From: Chionoecetes opilio
Lineage: Eukaryota > Arthropoda > Malacostraca > Decapoda > Majidae
Length of the DNA: 64,000 nt
Direction of reading: 5' to 3'
Assembly: GCA_016584305.1 (NCBI GenBank)
Contig: JACEEZ010011890.1
Coordinates: 1-64,000, forward strand
The notes under the pieces are model-generated. The model had not been told where the DNA came from. It worked only from the letters and a program-made list of their open reading frames with translations, and did not search any database. The position numbers were made by a program, and so were the translations under genes. Positions 24,892 through 40,310 of this stretch are shown here, in pieces. How positions within the stretch are numbered: position 1 is the first letter of the stretch; every line of letters starts with the position of its first letter.

Positions 24892-26960
24892 AAAAAAACA
24901 CTCTTCACTGATAACTAGCTAAAACATTGAAAACACTACATTTTATGGGTTTATAGCAATATGATAAGTAAAACTACTGTATATATACAATAACGCTACA
25001 GTTTACAAAAACTATGAAAACGCTTGCAATATACCGTTTATATCACAATAAATAACCTATTACTCTTCTATTTATTAGCTTAATGAAAATGTAAGCTACT
25101 TATAGGTGCAAATTATTCTAAAAAAAAGGATTGTATACATCAATTTGTAGGAAAACTGCTATATATCACCGAATACTAGCTAAAATCATTGAAAACACTA
25201 CATTTTATGGTTTATAGCAATATAATAAGTAAAACTACTGTAATATACAATAACGCTACAGTTTACAAGAAACTATGAAAAACGCTTGCAATATACCGTT
25301 ATACACAATTAAATAACCTTTACTCTTCTATTTAATAGCTTAATGTAATGTACGCTACTATAGTGCAAATTATTCTAAAAAGAGGATTTTATACTTCAAT
25401 TGTAGGAAAACAGCTATATATACACTGATAACTAGCTAAAATCATGAACCACTACATTTATGGGTTTATAGCAATATAATAAGTAAAACTACATGTATAT
25501 ATACATAACGCTACAGTTTTACAAAGAAACTATGAAAAATGCTTGCAATATACCGTTATATCACAAAAAAAAAACCTCTTCCTTTCTATTTAATAGATTA
25601 ATGGAATGTAAGCTACTTATAGGTGCAAATTAATCTAAAAGAGGATTTTATACTTCAATTTGTAGAAAACAGCTATATATCACTGATAACTAGCTAAAAT
25701 CATTGGAAACATACATTTTATGGGTTTATAGCAATTAATAAGTAAAACTACTTGTAAATTACAATAACGCTAACAGTTTAGAGAAACTATGAAAAACGCT
25801 TGCAATATACCATTATATCACAATAAAACTCTTACTCTCTATTTATAGTTTAATGTAATGTAAGCTACTTATAGGTGCAAATTATTCTTACAAGAGATTT
25901 TATACTTCATTTGTAGGAAAACAGCTATATATCACTGATAACTAGCTAAACTCATGAAAACCATACATTTATGGGTTTATAGCAATATAATAAGTAAAAC
26001 TACTGTTATATACAATAACGCTACAGTTTGAAGAAAACTATGAAAAAAAAACGCTTGCAATATACCGTTAATCACAATAAATAACCTCTTACTCTTCTAT
26101 TTATTAGCGTAATGTAAGTAAGCTACTTATAGGTGCAAATTATTCAAAAAAAGGATTGATGCTTCAATTTGTAGGAAAACAGCTATATATCACCGATAAA
26201 TAGCTAATATCATTGAAAACACTACATTTTATGGGTTTATAGCAATTGATAAGTAAAAACTACTTGTATATACACATAACGCTACGTTTACAAGAACTAT
26301 GAAAACGCTTGCAATATACCGTTATATCACAATAAATAACCTCTTACTCTTCTATTTAATAGCTTAATGTAATGTAAGCTACGTATAGGTGCAAATTATT
26401 CTAAAAAAGCGGATTTTATACATCAATTTGTAGGAAAACAGCTATATATCACTGATAAACTAGCTAAAAATCATTGAAAACACTACATTTTATGGGTTTA
26501 TAGCAATATAATAGTAAAACTACTTGTATCATATACAATAACGCTACAGTTTAGAAGAAACTATGAAAAATGCTTGAAATATACCGTTATATCACAATAA
26601 ATAACCTCTTACTCTTCTATTTAATAGCTTAATGTAATGTAAGCTACTTATAAGTGCAATTATTCTAAAAAGAGGATTTTATACTTCAATTTGTAGGAAA
26701 ACAGCTATATTTTCCCCGATAAATAGCTAATATCATTGAAAACACTTCATTTTATGGGTTATAAGCAATATGATAAGAAAAACTACTTGTATATTTTACA
26801 ATAACGCTACGGTTTACAAGAAACTATGAGTAATGCTTGCAATATACCGTTATATCACAAAAGAAAACCTCTTACTCTTCTATTTAATAGCTAATGTAAT
26901 ATAAGCTAGTTTATAGGTGCAAATTATTCTAAAAAGAGGATTTATACTTAAATTTGTAGG
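24815..26960. other. Deletion-rich stretch
   Basis: Starts within the tail of block 9 and continues through eight A monomers, with missing single bases and short A-run expansions. Confidence 0.65.
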
Positions 26961-29900
26961 AAAACAGCTATATATCACTGATAACTAGGTAAAATAATTG
27001 GAAACACTACATTTTATGGGTTTATAGCAATATAATAAGTAAAAACTACCTGTATAATATATACAATAACGCTACAGTTTTAGAAGAAAACTATGAAAAA
27101 AACTTGCAATATACCGTTAATGACAATAAATAACCTCTTACTCTTCTATTTAATAGCTTAATGTAATGTTAGCTACTTATAGGTGCAAATTATTCTAAAA
27201 AGGATTTTATACTTTAATTTGTAGGAAAACAGCTATATATTACCGATAAATAGCTAATATCATTGAAAACACTACATTTAATGGGTTTATAGCAATATGA
27301 TAAGTAAAACTACTTGTATATATACAATAACGCTACAGTTTACAAGAAACTATGAAAAATGCTTGCAATATACCGTTATATCACAATAAAAAACCTCTTC
27401 CTCTTCTATTTAATAGATTAATGGAATGTAAGCTACTTATAGGTGCAAATTAATCTAAAAAGATGATTTTATACTTCAATTTGTAGGAAAACAGCTATAT
27501 ATCACTGATAACTAACTAAAATCATTGGAAACACTACATATTATGGGTTTATAGCAATATAATAAGTAAAACTACTTGTAAATATACAATAACGCTACAG
27601 TTTAGAAGAAACTATGAAAAACGCTTGCAATATACCGTTAATATCACAAAAATAACCTCTTACTCTTCATTTAATAGCTTAATGTAATGTAAGCTACTTA
27701 TAGGTGCAAATTATTCTAACAAGAGGATTTTATACTTCAATTTGTAGGAAAACAGCTATATATCACTGATAACTAGCTAAACTCATTGAAAACACTATAT
27801 TTTATGGGTTTATACCAATATAATAAGTATAACTACTTGTATATATACAATAACGCTACAGTTTAGAAGAAACTATGAAAAACGCTTGCAATATACCGTT
27901 ATATCACAATAAATAACCTCTTACTCTTCTATTTATTAGCTTAATGTAATGTAAGCTACTTATAGGTGCAAATTATTCTAAAAAAAAGGATTGTATACTT
28001 CAATTTGGAAAACAGCTATATATCACCGATAAATAGCTAATATCATTGGAAACACTACATTTTATGGGTTTATAGCAATATGAAAAGTAAAACTACTTGT
28101 ATATATACAATAACGCTACCGTTTACAAGAAACTATGAAAAACGCTTGCAATATACCGTTATATCACAATAAATAACCTCTTACTCTTCTATTTAATAGC
28201 TTAATGTAATGTAAGCTACGTATAGGTGAAAATTATTCTAAAAAGAGGATTTTATACTTAAATTTGTAGGAAAACAGCTATATATCACTGATAACTAGCT
28301 AAAATAATTGGAAACACTACATTTTATGGGTTTATAGCAATATAATAAGTAAAACTACCTGTATATATACAATAACGCTACAGTTTAGAAGAAACTATGA
28401 AAAACACTTGCAATATACTATTATATGACAATAAATAACCTCTTACTCTTCTATTTAATAGCTTAATGTAATGGTAGCTACTTATAGGTGCAAATTATTC
28501 TAAAAAGGATTTTATACTTCAATTTGTAGGAAAACAGCTTTACATCACCGATAAATAGCTAATATCATTGAAAACACTAAATTTTAAGGGTTTATAGCAA
28601 TATGATAAGTAAAACTACTTGTATATATACAAAAACGCTACAGTTTACAAGAAACTATGAAAAATGCTTGCAATATACCGTTATATCACAATAAAAAACC
28701 TCTTCCTCTTCTATTTAATAGATTAATGGAATGTAAGCTACTTATAGGTGCAAATTAATCTAAAAAGAGGATTTTATACTTCAATTTGTAGGAAAACAGC
28801 TATATATCACTGATAACTAGCTAAAATCATTGGAAACACTACATTTTATGGGTTTATAGCAATATAATAAGTAAACTACTTGTAAAATATACAATAACGC
28901 TACAGTTTAAAGAAACTATGAAAAAACGCTTGCAATATACCGTTATATCACAATAAAAACCTCTTACTCTTCATTTATAGCTTAATGTAATGTAAGCTAC
29001 TTATAGGTGCAAATTATTCTAACAAGAGGATTTTATACTTCAATTTGTAGGAAAACAGCTATATATCACTGATAACTAGCTAAACTCATTGAAAACACTA
29101 CATTTTATGGGTTTATAGCAATATAATAAGTAAAACTACTTGTATATATACAATAACGCTACAGTTTAGAAGAAACTATGAAAAACGCTTGCAATATACC
29201 GTTATATCACAATAAATAACCTCTTACTCTTCTATTTAATAGCTTAATGTAATGTAAGCTAATTATGGTGCAAATTATTCTAAAAAGAGGATTTTATACT
29301 TCAATTTGTAGGAAAACAGCTTTACATCACCGATAAATAGCTAATATCATTGAAAACACTAAATTTTAAGGGTTTATAGCATATGATAAGTAAAACTACT
29401 TGTATATATACAATACGCTACAGTTTACAAGAAACTATGAAAAAACGCTTGCAATATACCGTTATATCACAATAAATAACCTCTTACTCTTCTATTTAAT
29501 AGCTTAATGTAATGTAAGCTACTTATAGTTGCAAATTATTCTAAAAAGAGGATTTTATACTTCAATTTGTAGGAAAACACCTATATATCACTGATAAATA
29601 GCTAATATCATTAAAAACGCTACATTTTATGGGTTTATAGCAATATGATAAGTAAAACTACTTGTATATATACAATAAAGCTACAGTTTACAAGAACTAT
29701 GAAAAACGCTTGCAATATACGTTATATCACAATAAATAACCTCTTACTTTTCTATTTAATAGCTTAATGTAATGTAAGCTACTTATAGGTGCAAATTATT
29801 CTAAAACGAGGATTTTATACTTTCAATTTGTAGGAAAACAGCTATATATCACTGATAACTAGCTAAAATCATTGAAAGCACTACATTACTCGGGTTTATA

Positions 29901-32900
29901 GCAATATAATAAGTAAAACTACTTGTATATATACAATAACGGTACAGTTTAGAAGAACTATGAAAAACGCTTGCAATATACCGTTATATACACATAAATA
30001 ACCTCTTACCTCTTCTATTTATTAGCTTAATGTAATGTAGCTACTTATAGGTGCAAATTATTCTAAAGAAAGGATTGTATACTTCAATTTGTAGGAAAAC
30101 AGCTATATATCACGATAAATAGCTAATATCATTGAAAACACTACATTTTATGGTTTATAGCAATATGATAAGTAAAACTACTTGTATATATACAATAACG
30201 CTACCGTTTACAAGAAACTATGAAAACGCTTGCAATATACCGTTATAATCACAATAAATAACCTCTTACTCTTCTATTTAATAGCTTAATGTAATGTAAG
30301 CTACGTATAGGTGCAAATTATTCTAAAAAGAGGATTTTATACCTCAATTTGTAGAAACAGCTATATATCACTGATAACTAGCTAAAATCATTGAAAACAC
30401 TACATTTTATGGGTTTATAGCAATATAATAAGTAAAACTACTTGTATATATCAATAACGCTACAGTTTACAAGAAACTATGAAAAACGCTTGCAATACCG
30501 TTATACCACAATTAATAACCTCTTACTCTTCTATTTAATAGCTTATGTAATGTACGCTACTTATAGGTGCAAATTATTCTAAAAAGAGGATAATATACTT
30601 CAATTTGTAGGAAAACAGCTATATATCACTGATAACTAGCTAAAATCATTGAACCACTACATTTTATGGGTTTATAGCAATATAATAAGTAAAACTACTT
30701 GTATATATACAATAACGCTACAGTTTACAAGAAACTATGAAAAATGCTTGCAATATACCGTTATATCACAAAAAAAAACCTCTTCCTCTTCTATTTAATA
30801 GATTAATGGAATGTAAGCTACTTATAGGTGCAAATTAATCTAAAAAGAGGATTTTATACTTCAATTTGTAGGAAAACAGCTATATATCACTGATAACTAG
30901 CTAAAATCATTGGAAACACTACATTTTATGGGTTTATAGCAATATAATAAGTAAAACTACTTGTAAATATACAATAACGCTACAGTTTAGAAGAAACTAT
31001 GAAAAACGCTTGCAATATACCATTATATCACAATAAATAACCTCTTACTCTTCTATTTAATAGTTTAATGTAATGTAAGCTACTTATAGGTGCAAATTAT
31101 TCTTACAAGAGGATTTTATACTTCAATTTGTAGGAAAACAGCTATATATCACTGATAACTAGCTAAACTCATTGAAAACATTACATTTTATGGGTTTATA
31201 GCAATATAATAAGTAAAACTACTTGTATATATACAATAACGCTACAGTTTAGAAGAAACTATGAAAAACGCTTGCAATATACCGTTATATCACAATAAAT
31301 AACCTCTTACTCTTCTATTTATTAGCTTAATGTAATGTAAGCTACTTATAGGTGCAAATTATTCTAAAAAAAGGATTGTATACTTCAATTTGTAGGAAAA
31401 CAGCTATATATCACCGATAAATAGCTAATATCATTGAAAACACTACATTTTATGGGTTTATAGCAATATGATAAGTAAAACTACTTGTATATATACAATA
31501 ACGCTACCGTTTACAAGAAACTATGAAAAACGCTTGCAATATACCGTTATATCACAATAAATAACCTCTTACTCTTCTATTTAATAGCTTAATGTAATGT
31601 AAGCTACGTATAGGTGCAAATTATTCTAAAAAGAGGATTTTATACTTCAATTTGTAGGAAAACAGCTATATATCACTGATAACTAGCTAAAATCATTGAA
31701 AACACTACATTTTATGGGTTTATAGCAATATAATAAGTAAAAATACTTGTATATATACAATAACGCTACAGTTTAGAAGAAAGTATGAAAAACGCTTGCA
31801 ATATACCGTTATATCACAATAAATAACCTCCTACTCTTCTATTTAATAGCTTAATGTAATGTAAGCTACTTATAGGTGCAAATTAGTCTAAAAAGAGGAT
31901 TTTATACTTCAATTTGTAGGAAAACAGCTATATATCACCGATTAATAGCTAATATCATTGAAAACACTACATTTTATGGGTTTATAGCAATATGATAAAT
32001 AAAGCTACTTGTATATATACAATAACGCTACAGTTTACAAGAAACTATGAAAAAACGCTTGCAATATACCCCGTTATATCACAAAAAATAACCTCTTACT
32101 CTTCTATTTAATAGCTTAATGTAATGTAAGCAATTATAGGTGCAAATTATTCTAAAAAGAGCATTTTATACTTCAATTGTAGGAAAACAGCTTTACATCA
32201 CCGATAATAGCTAATATCAATTGAAAACACTAAATATTATGGTTATAGCAAATATGAAAGTAAAACTACTTGTATATTATACAATAACGCAAACAGTTTA
32301 CAAGAAACTTATGAAAAACGCTTAAATTTATACCGTTATATCACAATAAATAACCTCTTACTCTTCTATTTAATAGCTTAAATGAAGCTACTTATAGTTG
32401 CAAATTATTCTAAAAAGGATTTTATACTTCAATTTGTAGGAAAAACACTATATATCACTGATAATACTATTCATTATAAACGCTACATTTTATGGTTTAT
32501 AGCAATATGATAATAAAACAAATTGTATATATACAAAAAAGCTACATTTTTACAAGAACTATAAAAAAACAGCTTGCAATATACCGTTATATCACAATAA
32601 ATAACCCTTACTTTTCTATTAATAGCTTAATGTAATGTAAGCTACTTAAGGGTTGCAAACTATTCTAAAACGAGGATTTTATACTTCAATTTGTAGGAAA
32701 ACAGCTATATATCACTGATAACTAGCTAAAATCATTGAAAGCACATTACTCGGGTTTATAGCATATAAAAAGTAAAACTACTTGTATATATACATAAAAC
32801 GGTACAGTTTAGAAGAAACTATGAAAAACGCTTGCAATATACCGTTATATCACAATAATAACCTCTTACTCTTTATTTATTAGCTTAATGTAATGTAAGC

Positions 32901-34823
32901 TACTTATAGGTGCAAATTATCTAAAGAAAGGATTGTATACTTCAATTTGTAGGAAAACAGCTATATAACCCGATAAATAGCTAATATCATTGAAACACTA
33001 CTTTTTATGGGTTTTGCAATATGATAAGTAAAACTACTTGTAATATACAATAACGCTACCGTTTTAACAAAAACTATGAAAAACGCTTGCAATATACCGT
33101 TATATCACAATAAATAACCTCTTTACTCTTCTATTTATAGCTTAATGTAATGTAAGCTACGTATAGGGCAAATTATTCTAAAAAGAGGATTTTATACTTC
33201 AATTTGTGGGAAAAAACAGCTATATATCACTGAAAAACTAGCTAAAATCATTGAAAACACTACATTTTATGGGTTTATAGCAATATAATAAGTAAAACTA
33301 CTTGTATATATACAATAACGCTACAGTTTACAAGAAACTATGAAAAACGCTTGCAATATACCGTTATACCACAATTAATAACCTCTTACTCTTCTATTTA
33401 ATAGCTTAATGTAATGTACGCTACTTATAGGTGCAAATTATTCTAAAAAGAGGATAATATACTTCAATTTGTAGGAAAACAGCTATATATCACTGATAAC
33501 TAGCTAAAATCATTGAACCACTACATTTTATGGGTTTATAGCAATATAATAAGTAAAACTACTTGTATATATACAATAACGCTACAGTTTACAAGAAACT
33601 ATGAAAAATGCTTGCAATATACCGTTATATCACAAAAAAAAAACTCTTCCTATTCTATTTAATAGATTAATGGAATGTAAGCTACTTATAGGTGCAAATT
33701 AATCTAAAAAGAGGATTTTATACTTCAATTTGTAGGAAAACAGCTATATATCACTGATAACTAGCTAAAATCATTGGAAACACTACATTTTATGGGTTTA
33801 TAGCAATATAATAAGTAAAACTACTTGTATATATACAATAACGCTACAGTTTAGAAGAAACTATGAAAAATGCTTGCAATATACTGTTATATAACAACAA
33901 ATAACCGCTTACTCTTCTATTTAATAGCTTAATGTAATGTACGCTACTTATAGGTGCAAATTATTCTAAAAAGAGGATTTTATACTTCAATTTGTAGGAA
34001 AACAGCTATATATCACTGATAACTAGCTAAAATCATTGAAAACACTACATTTTATGGGTTTATAGCAATATAATAAGTAAAACTACTTGTATATATACAA
34101 TAACGCTACAGTTTAGAAGAAACTATGAAAAATGCTTGCAATATACCGTTATATCACAATAAATAACCTCTTACTCTTCTATTTAATAGCTTAATGTAAT
34201 GTAAGCTACTTATACGAGCAAATTATTCAAAAAAGAGGATTTTATACTTCAATTTGTAGGAAAACAGCTATATATCACTGATAACTAGCTAAAATCATTG
34301 AAAACACTACATTTTATGGGTTTATAGCTATATAATAAGTAAAACTACTTGTATATATACAATAACGCTACAGTTTACAAGAAACTATGAAAAACGCTTG
34401 CAATATACCGTTATATCACAATAAATAACCTCTTACTCTTCTATTTAATAGCTTAATGTAATGTAAGCTACTTATAGTTGCAAATTATTCTAAAAAGAGG
34501 ATTTTATACTTCAATTTGTAGGAAAACACCTATATATCACCGATAAATAGCTAATATCATTAAAAACGCTACATTTTATGGGTTTATAGCAATATGATAA
34601 GTAAAACTACTTGTATATACACAATAACGCTACAGTTTACAAGAAACTATGAAAAACGCTTGCAATATACCGTTATATCACAATAAATAACCTATTACTC
34701 TTCTATTTATTAGCTTAATGTAATGTAAGCTACTTATAGGTGCAAATTATTCTAAAAAAAGGATTGTATACATCAATTTGTAGGAAAACTGCTATATATC
34801 ACCGAATACTAGCTAAAATCATT
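24892..34823 (+). repeat. Monomer A array, 38 copies
   Basis: The longest uninterrupted A array in the window: 38 landmarks in 9.93 kb, average about 261 bp. Internal higher-order structure is visible. ATTACTCGGG (29887 and about 32745), ATACCACAATTAATAACC (about 30503 and 33366) and GAGGATAATATACTTC (about 30590 and 33452) repeat at about 2.86 kb, which is eleven monomers. Noise is concentrated at 24.9-26.9 kb and 32.0-33.2 kb. No gene was found. Confidence 0.95.
32040..33240. other. Indel-rich stretch
   Basis: About four and a half A monomers with frequent indels. The clean counterpart lies about 2.86 kb upstream. Confidence 0.65.
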
Positions 34824-35406
34824 GAAAAGAACACTTTTTGAGGGTATAAAGCATTATTATAAGGTAAATTCCTTCTATTAATTATATAACACTACAATTA
34901 ACAAGAAACTATTAAAAACACGTGTAATGTACAATTGTATCACAATATAGAGTCTCAAACTCCTATTATAAGCTTACAGTAGTTTAAAATAGCAATTTCT
35001 AACGAAAACAACTACCATATTTTGAATTTCTCTATCTAAAAAAGGGCTAAATAATGTCAATTTTCGACATTTTTTAGACCTTCAAAAATACATTAAAACA
35101 CTTGAAATAACGTTGTTTCTAAGATTAAAATTGATGCATAATTTTCATTAAAAATACATATTTTAAGCTCATAATATTGTAAAATATAGTTGTGTAAAAG
35201 TGCTGAATAATGTCAAATTTCGACATTTTTTAGGCCTTCAAAAATACATTAAAATACTTGGAAAAACGTTTTTTTTAAGATTAAAATTGATACCTAAATT
35301 TCATGAAAAATACATATTTTTAGCTCATAACATTGTAAAATATAGTTGTAGCAAATATAAAAAGCTATTTAGCTACAGATATAAAGAAATATACTTCAAT
35401 TTGTAG
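34824..35406 (+). repeat. A'+B block 10 (two B units)
   Basis: A' carries AACACTTTTTGAGG and a short ACTACCATATTTTG form. B1 starts GGGCTAAATAATG. The second unit is B2-like but joined straight to the tail. A 68-codon open frame spans 35200-35406. Blocks 24 and 26 are the same type. Confidence 0.95.
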
Positions 35407-36493
35407 AAAAAAAAAACTTTTCACTAATAACTAGCTGAAATCATTGAAAACACTACATTTTATGGGTTTATAGCAATATGATAAGTAAAACTATTTGTAT
35501 ATATACAATAACGCTACAGTTTACAAGAAACTATGAAAAACGCTTGCAATATACTGTTATATAACAATAAAAAACCTTTTACACTTCTTTTTGATAGCTT
35601 AATGTAATGTAAGCTACTTATAGGTGCAAATTATTCTAAAAAGAGGATTTTATACTTCAATTTGTAGGAAAACAGCTATATATCACTGATAACTAGCTAT
35701 AATAATTGAAAACACTACATTTTATGGGTTTATAGCAATATAATAAGTAAAACTACTTGTATATATACAATAACGCTACAGTTTAGAAGAAACTATGAAA
35801 AACGCTTGCAATATACCGTTATATCACAATAAATAACCTCTTACTCTTCTATTTAATAGCTTAATGTAATGTAAGCTGTTTATAGGTGCAAATTATTCTA
35901 AAAAAAGGATTGTATACTTCAATTTGTAGGAAAACAGCTATATATCACTGATAACTAGCTAAAATCATTGAAAACACATCATTTTATGGGTTTATAGCCA
36001 TATGATAAGTAAAACTACTTGTATATATACAATAACGCTACAGTTTACAAGAAACTATGAAAAACGCTTGCAATATACCGTTATATCACAATAAATAACC
36101 TCTTACTCTTCTATTTATTAGCTTAATGTAATGTAAGCTACTTATAGGTGAAAATTATTCTAAAAAGAGGATTTTATACTTCAATTTGTAGGAAAACAGC
36201 TATATATCACTGATAACTAGCTAAAATCATTGAAAACACTACATTTAATGGGTTTATAGCAATATGATAAGTAAAACTACTTGCATATATACAATAACGC
36301 TACAGCTTAGAAGAAACTATGAAAAACGCTTGCAATATACCGTTATATCACAATAAATACCCTCTCACTCTTCTATTTATTAGCTTAATGTAATGTAAGC
36401 TACTTATAGGTGCAAATTATTCTAAAAAAAGGATTGTATACTTCAATTTGTAGGAAAACAGCTATATATCACCGATAACTAACTAAAATCATT
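35407..36493 (+). repeat. Monomer A array, 4 copies
   Basis: Four clean monomers. The first has CTTTTTGATAGC and AACCTTTTACAC variants that reappear partly near 60.7 kb, after block 24. Confidence 0.95.
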
Positions 36494-37237
36494 GAAAAGA
36501 ACACATTTTGAGGGTATAAAGCATTATCATAAAGTAAATTTCTTCTATTAATGATATAACACTACAATTAAGAAGAAACTATGAAAAAAACGTATAATAT
36601 ACAATTGTATCACAATATAGAGTCTCAAACTCCTATTATAAGCTTACAGTAGTTTAAAATAGCAATTTCTAACGAAAACAACTATAATTCCACATTTTTA
36701 ATTTCTCTATCAAAAAAAGGGCTGAATAATGTCAATTTTCGACATTTTTTAGCCCTTCAAAAATACATTAAAACACTTGAAAAAACGTTGTTTCTTAGAT
36801 TAAAATTGATACATAATTTTCATTAAAAATACATATTTTAAGCTCATAATATTGTAAAATATAGTTGTGTGAAAGTGCTGAATAATGTCAAATTTCGATA
36901 TGTTTTAGGTTTTCAAAAATACATTAAAATACTTGGAAAAACGTTGTTTTTAAGATTAAAATTGATACCTAAATTTCTTGAAAAATACATATTTTTAGCT
37001 CATAACATTGTAAAATATAGGTGTGTAAAAGTGCTGAATAATGTAAAATTTCAATTTTTTTTAGCCTTTCAAAAATATATTAAAATACTTGTAAAAACGT
37101 TGTTTTTAAGATTAAAATTGATATCTAAATTTCATGAAAAATACATATTTTTAGCTATTAATTTTGTAAAATATAGTTGTAGCAAATATAAAAAGCTATT
37201 TAGCTACAGATATATAGAAATATACTTCAATTTGTAG
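36494..37237 (+). repeat. A'+B block 11 (three B units)
   Basis: Same type as block 4: B1 has CATAATTTTCATTAA, B2 has GATATGTTTTAGG, and B3 has the hairpin-less AATTTCAATTTTTTTTAGCC. A 122-codon open frame spans 36869-37237. The next block follows after only two A monomers (1,303 bp start to start), as for blocks 22 and 23. Confidence 0.95.
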
Positions 37238-37796
37238 AAAGAAAAAAAATTTTCACTGTTAACTAGCTGAAATCATTGAAAACACTACATTTTATGGGTT
37301 TATAGCAATATGATAAGTAAAACTACTTGTATTTATACAATAACGCTACAGTTTACAAGAAACTATGCAAATGCTTGCAATATACCGTTATATCACAATA
37401 AAAAACCTCTTACTCTTCTATTTAATAGCTTAATGTAATGTAAGCTACTTATGGGTGCAAATTATTATAAAAAGGATTTATACTTCAATTTGTAGGAAAA
37501 CAGCTATATATCACTGATAACTAGCTAAAATAATTGGAAACACTACATTTTATGGGTTTATAGCAATATAATAAGTAAAACTAATTGTATATATACAATA
37601 ACGCTACAGTTTAGAAGAAACTATGAAAAACGCCTGCAATATACCGTTATATCACAATAAATAACCTCTTACACTTCTATTTAATAGCTTAATGTAATAT
37701 ATGCTACTTATAGGTGCAAATTATTCTAAAAGAGGATTTTATACTTCAATTTGTAGGAAAACAGCTATATATCACTGATAACTAGCTAAAATCATT
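37238..37796 (+). repeat. Monomer A array, 2 copies
   Basis: Two clean monomers. The first carries GCAAATGCTTGC, as after block 4. Confidence 0.95.
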
Positions 37797-38384
37797 GAAA
37801 AGAACACATTTTGAGGGTATAAAGCATTATCATAAGGTAAATTCCTTCTATTAATGATATAACACTACAATTAAGAAGAAACTATGAAAAAAACGTATAA
37901 TATACAATTGTATCACAATATAGAGTCTCAAACTCCTATTATAAGCTTACAGTAGTTTAAAATTGCAATTTGTAACGAAAACAACTATAATTCCACATTT
38001 TGAGTTTCACTATCAAAAAAAGGGCTGAATAATGTCAATTTTCGACATTTTTTAGCCCTTCAAAAATACATTGAAACACTTGAAAAAACGTTGTTTTTAA
38101 GATTAAAATTGATACCTAAATTTCATGAAAAATACATATTTTTAGCTCATAACATTGTTAAATATAGTTGTGTAAAAGTGCTGAATAATGTCAAATTTCG
38201 ACATTATTTAGCCTTTCAAAAATACATTAAAATACTTGAAAAAACATTGTTTTTAAGATTAAAATTGATATCTAAATTTCATGAAAAATACATATTTTTA
38301 GCTATTAATTTTGTAAAATATAGTTGTAGCAAATATAAAAAGCTATTTAGGTACAGATATAAAGAAATATACTTCAATTTGTAG
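37797..38384 (+). repeat. A'+B block 12 (two B units)
   Basis: Standard two-B block with both hairpins. A 97-codon open frame spans 38091-38384. The tail has GGTACAG instead of GCTACAG, so its dyad loses one base pair. Confidence 0.95.
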
Positions 38385-39727
38385 AAAAAAAAACTTTTCA
38401 CTGATAACTAGCTAAAATCATTGAAAACACTACATTTTATGGGTTTATAGCAATATGATAAGTAAAACTACTTGTATATATACAATAACGCTACAGTTTA
38501 CAAGAAACTATGAAAATCCTTGCAATATACCGTTATATCACAATAAAAAACCTCTTACTCTTCTATTTAATAGCTTAATGTAATGTAAGCTACTTATGGG
38601 TGCAAATTATTATAAAAAGAGGATTTTATACTTCAATTTGTAGGAAAACAGCTATATATCACTGATAACTAGCTAAAATAATTGGAAACACTACATTTTA
38701 TGGGTTTATAGCAATATAATAAGTAAAACTACTTGTATATATACAATAACGCTACAGTTTAGAAGAAACTATGAAAAACGCTTGCAATATACCGTTATAT
38801 CACAATAAATAACCTCTTACACTTCTATTTAATAGCTTAATGTAATATAAGCTACTTATAGGTGCAAATTATTCTAAAAGAGGATTTTATACTTCAATTT
38901 GTAGGAAAACAGCTATATATCACTGATAACTAGCTAAAATCATTGAAAACACTACATTTTATGGGTTTATAGCAATATAATAAGTAAAACTACTTGTATA
39001 TATACAATAACGGTTCAGTTTAGAAGAAACTATGAGAAACGCATGCAATATACCGTTATATCACAATAAATAACCTCTTACTCTTCTATTTTTAGCCTAA
39101 TGTAATGTAAGCTACTTATAGTGCAAATTATTCTAAAAAAAGGATTGTATACTTCAATTTTGTAGGAAAACAGCTATATATCACCGATAATAGCTAATAT
39201 CATTGAAAACACTACATTTTATGGCTTTAAAAGCAATATGATAAGTAAAACTACTTGTATATATACAATAACGCTACAGTTTACAAGAAACTATGAAAAC
39301 GCTTGCAATATACCGTTATATCACAATAAAAAAACCCTCTTACTCTTCTATTTAATAGCTTAAGTAATTTTAAGCTACTTATACGTGAAAATATTCAAAA
39401 AAGAGGATTTTATACTTCAATTTGTAGGTAAACAGCTATATATCACTGATAACTAGCTAAAATCATTGAAAACACTACATTTAATGGGTTTTTTAGCAAT
39501 ATGATAAGTAAAACTACTTGTATATTACAATAACGCTACAGTTTAGAAAAACTATGAAAACGCTTGCAATAAAACCGTTATATCACAATAAATACCCTCT
39601 CCTCTTCTATTTATTAGCTTAATGTAATGTAAGCTACTTATGGGTCCAAATTATTCTAAAAAAAGGATTCTATACTTCAATTTGTAGGAAAACTGCTATA
39701 AAATCACCGATAACTAGCTAAATCATT
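38385..39727 (+). repeat. Monomer A array, 5 copies
   Basis: Five monomers, clean at first and indel-rich from about 39.0 kb. ATGGCTTTA near 39222 and the GCATGCAATATACC form near 39041 recur at 41.5-41.7 kb and 46.0-46.2 kb. Confidence 0.92.
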
Positions 39728-40310
39728 AAAAAGAGCACATTTTGGGGTATAAAGCATTATCATAAGGTAAATTCCTTCTATTAATGATATAACACTACAA
39801 TTAAGAAGAAACTATAAAAAACTTTTTAATATACAATTGTATCACAATATAGAGTCTCAAACTCCTATTATAAGCTTACAGTAGTTTAAAATAGAAATTT
39901 GTAACAAAAACAACTATAATTCCACATTTTGAGTTTCACTATCAAAAAAAGGCTGAAAAATGTCAATTTTCGACATTTTTTAGCCCTTCAAAAAAACATT
40001 GAAACACTTGAAAAACGTTGTTTTTAAGATTTAAATTGATAACTAAATTTTTATGAAAATACATATTTTTAGCTCATAACATTGTTAAAAATAATTGTGT
40101 AAAAGTGCTGAATAATGTCAAATTTCGACATTATTTGCCTTTCAAAATACATTAAAATACTTGAAAAAACAAATTTTTTTTAAGATTAAATTGATATCTA
40201 AATTTCATGAAAAATACATATTTTTAGCTATAATTATGTAAAATATAGTTGTAGCAAATATAAAAAGCTATTTTTGCTACAGATATAAAGAAATATACTT
40301 CAATTTGTAG
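39728..40310 (+). repeat. A'+B block 13 (two B units, noisy)
   Basis: B1 near 39950 and B2 near 40107, with many single-base indels. The frame is closed. Otherwise it is the standard type. Confidence 0.88.
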
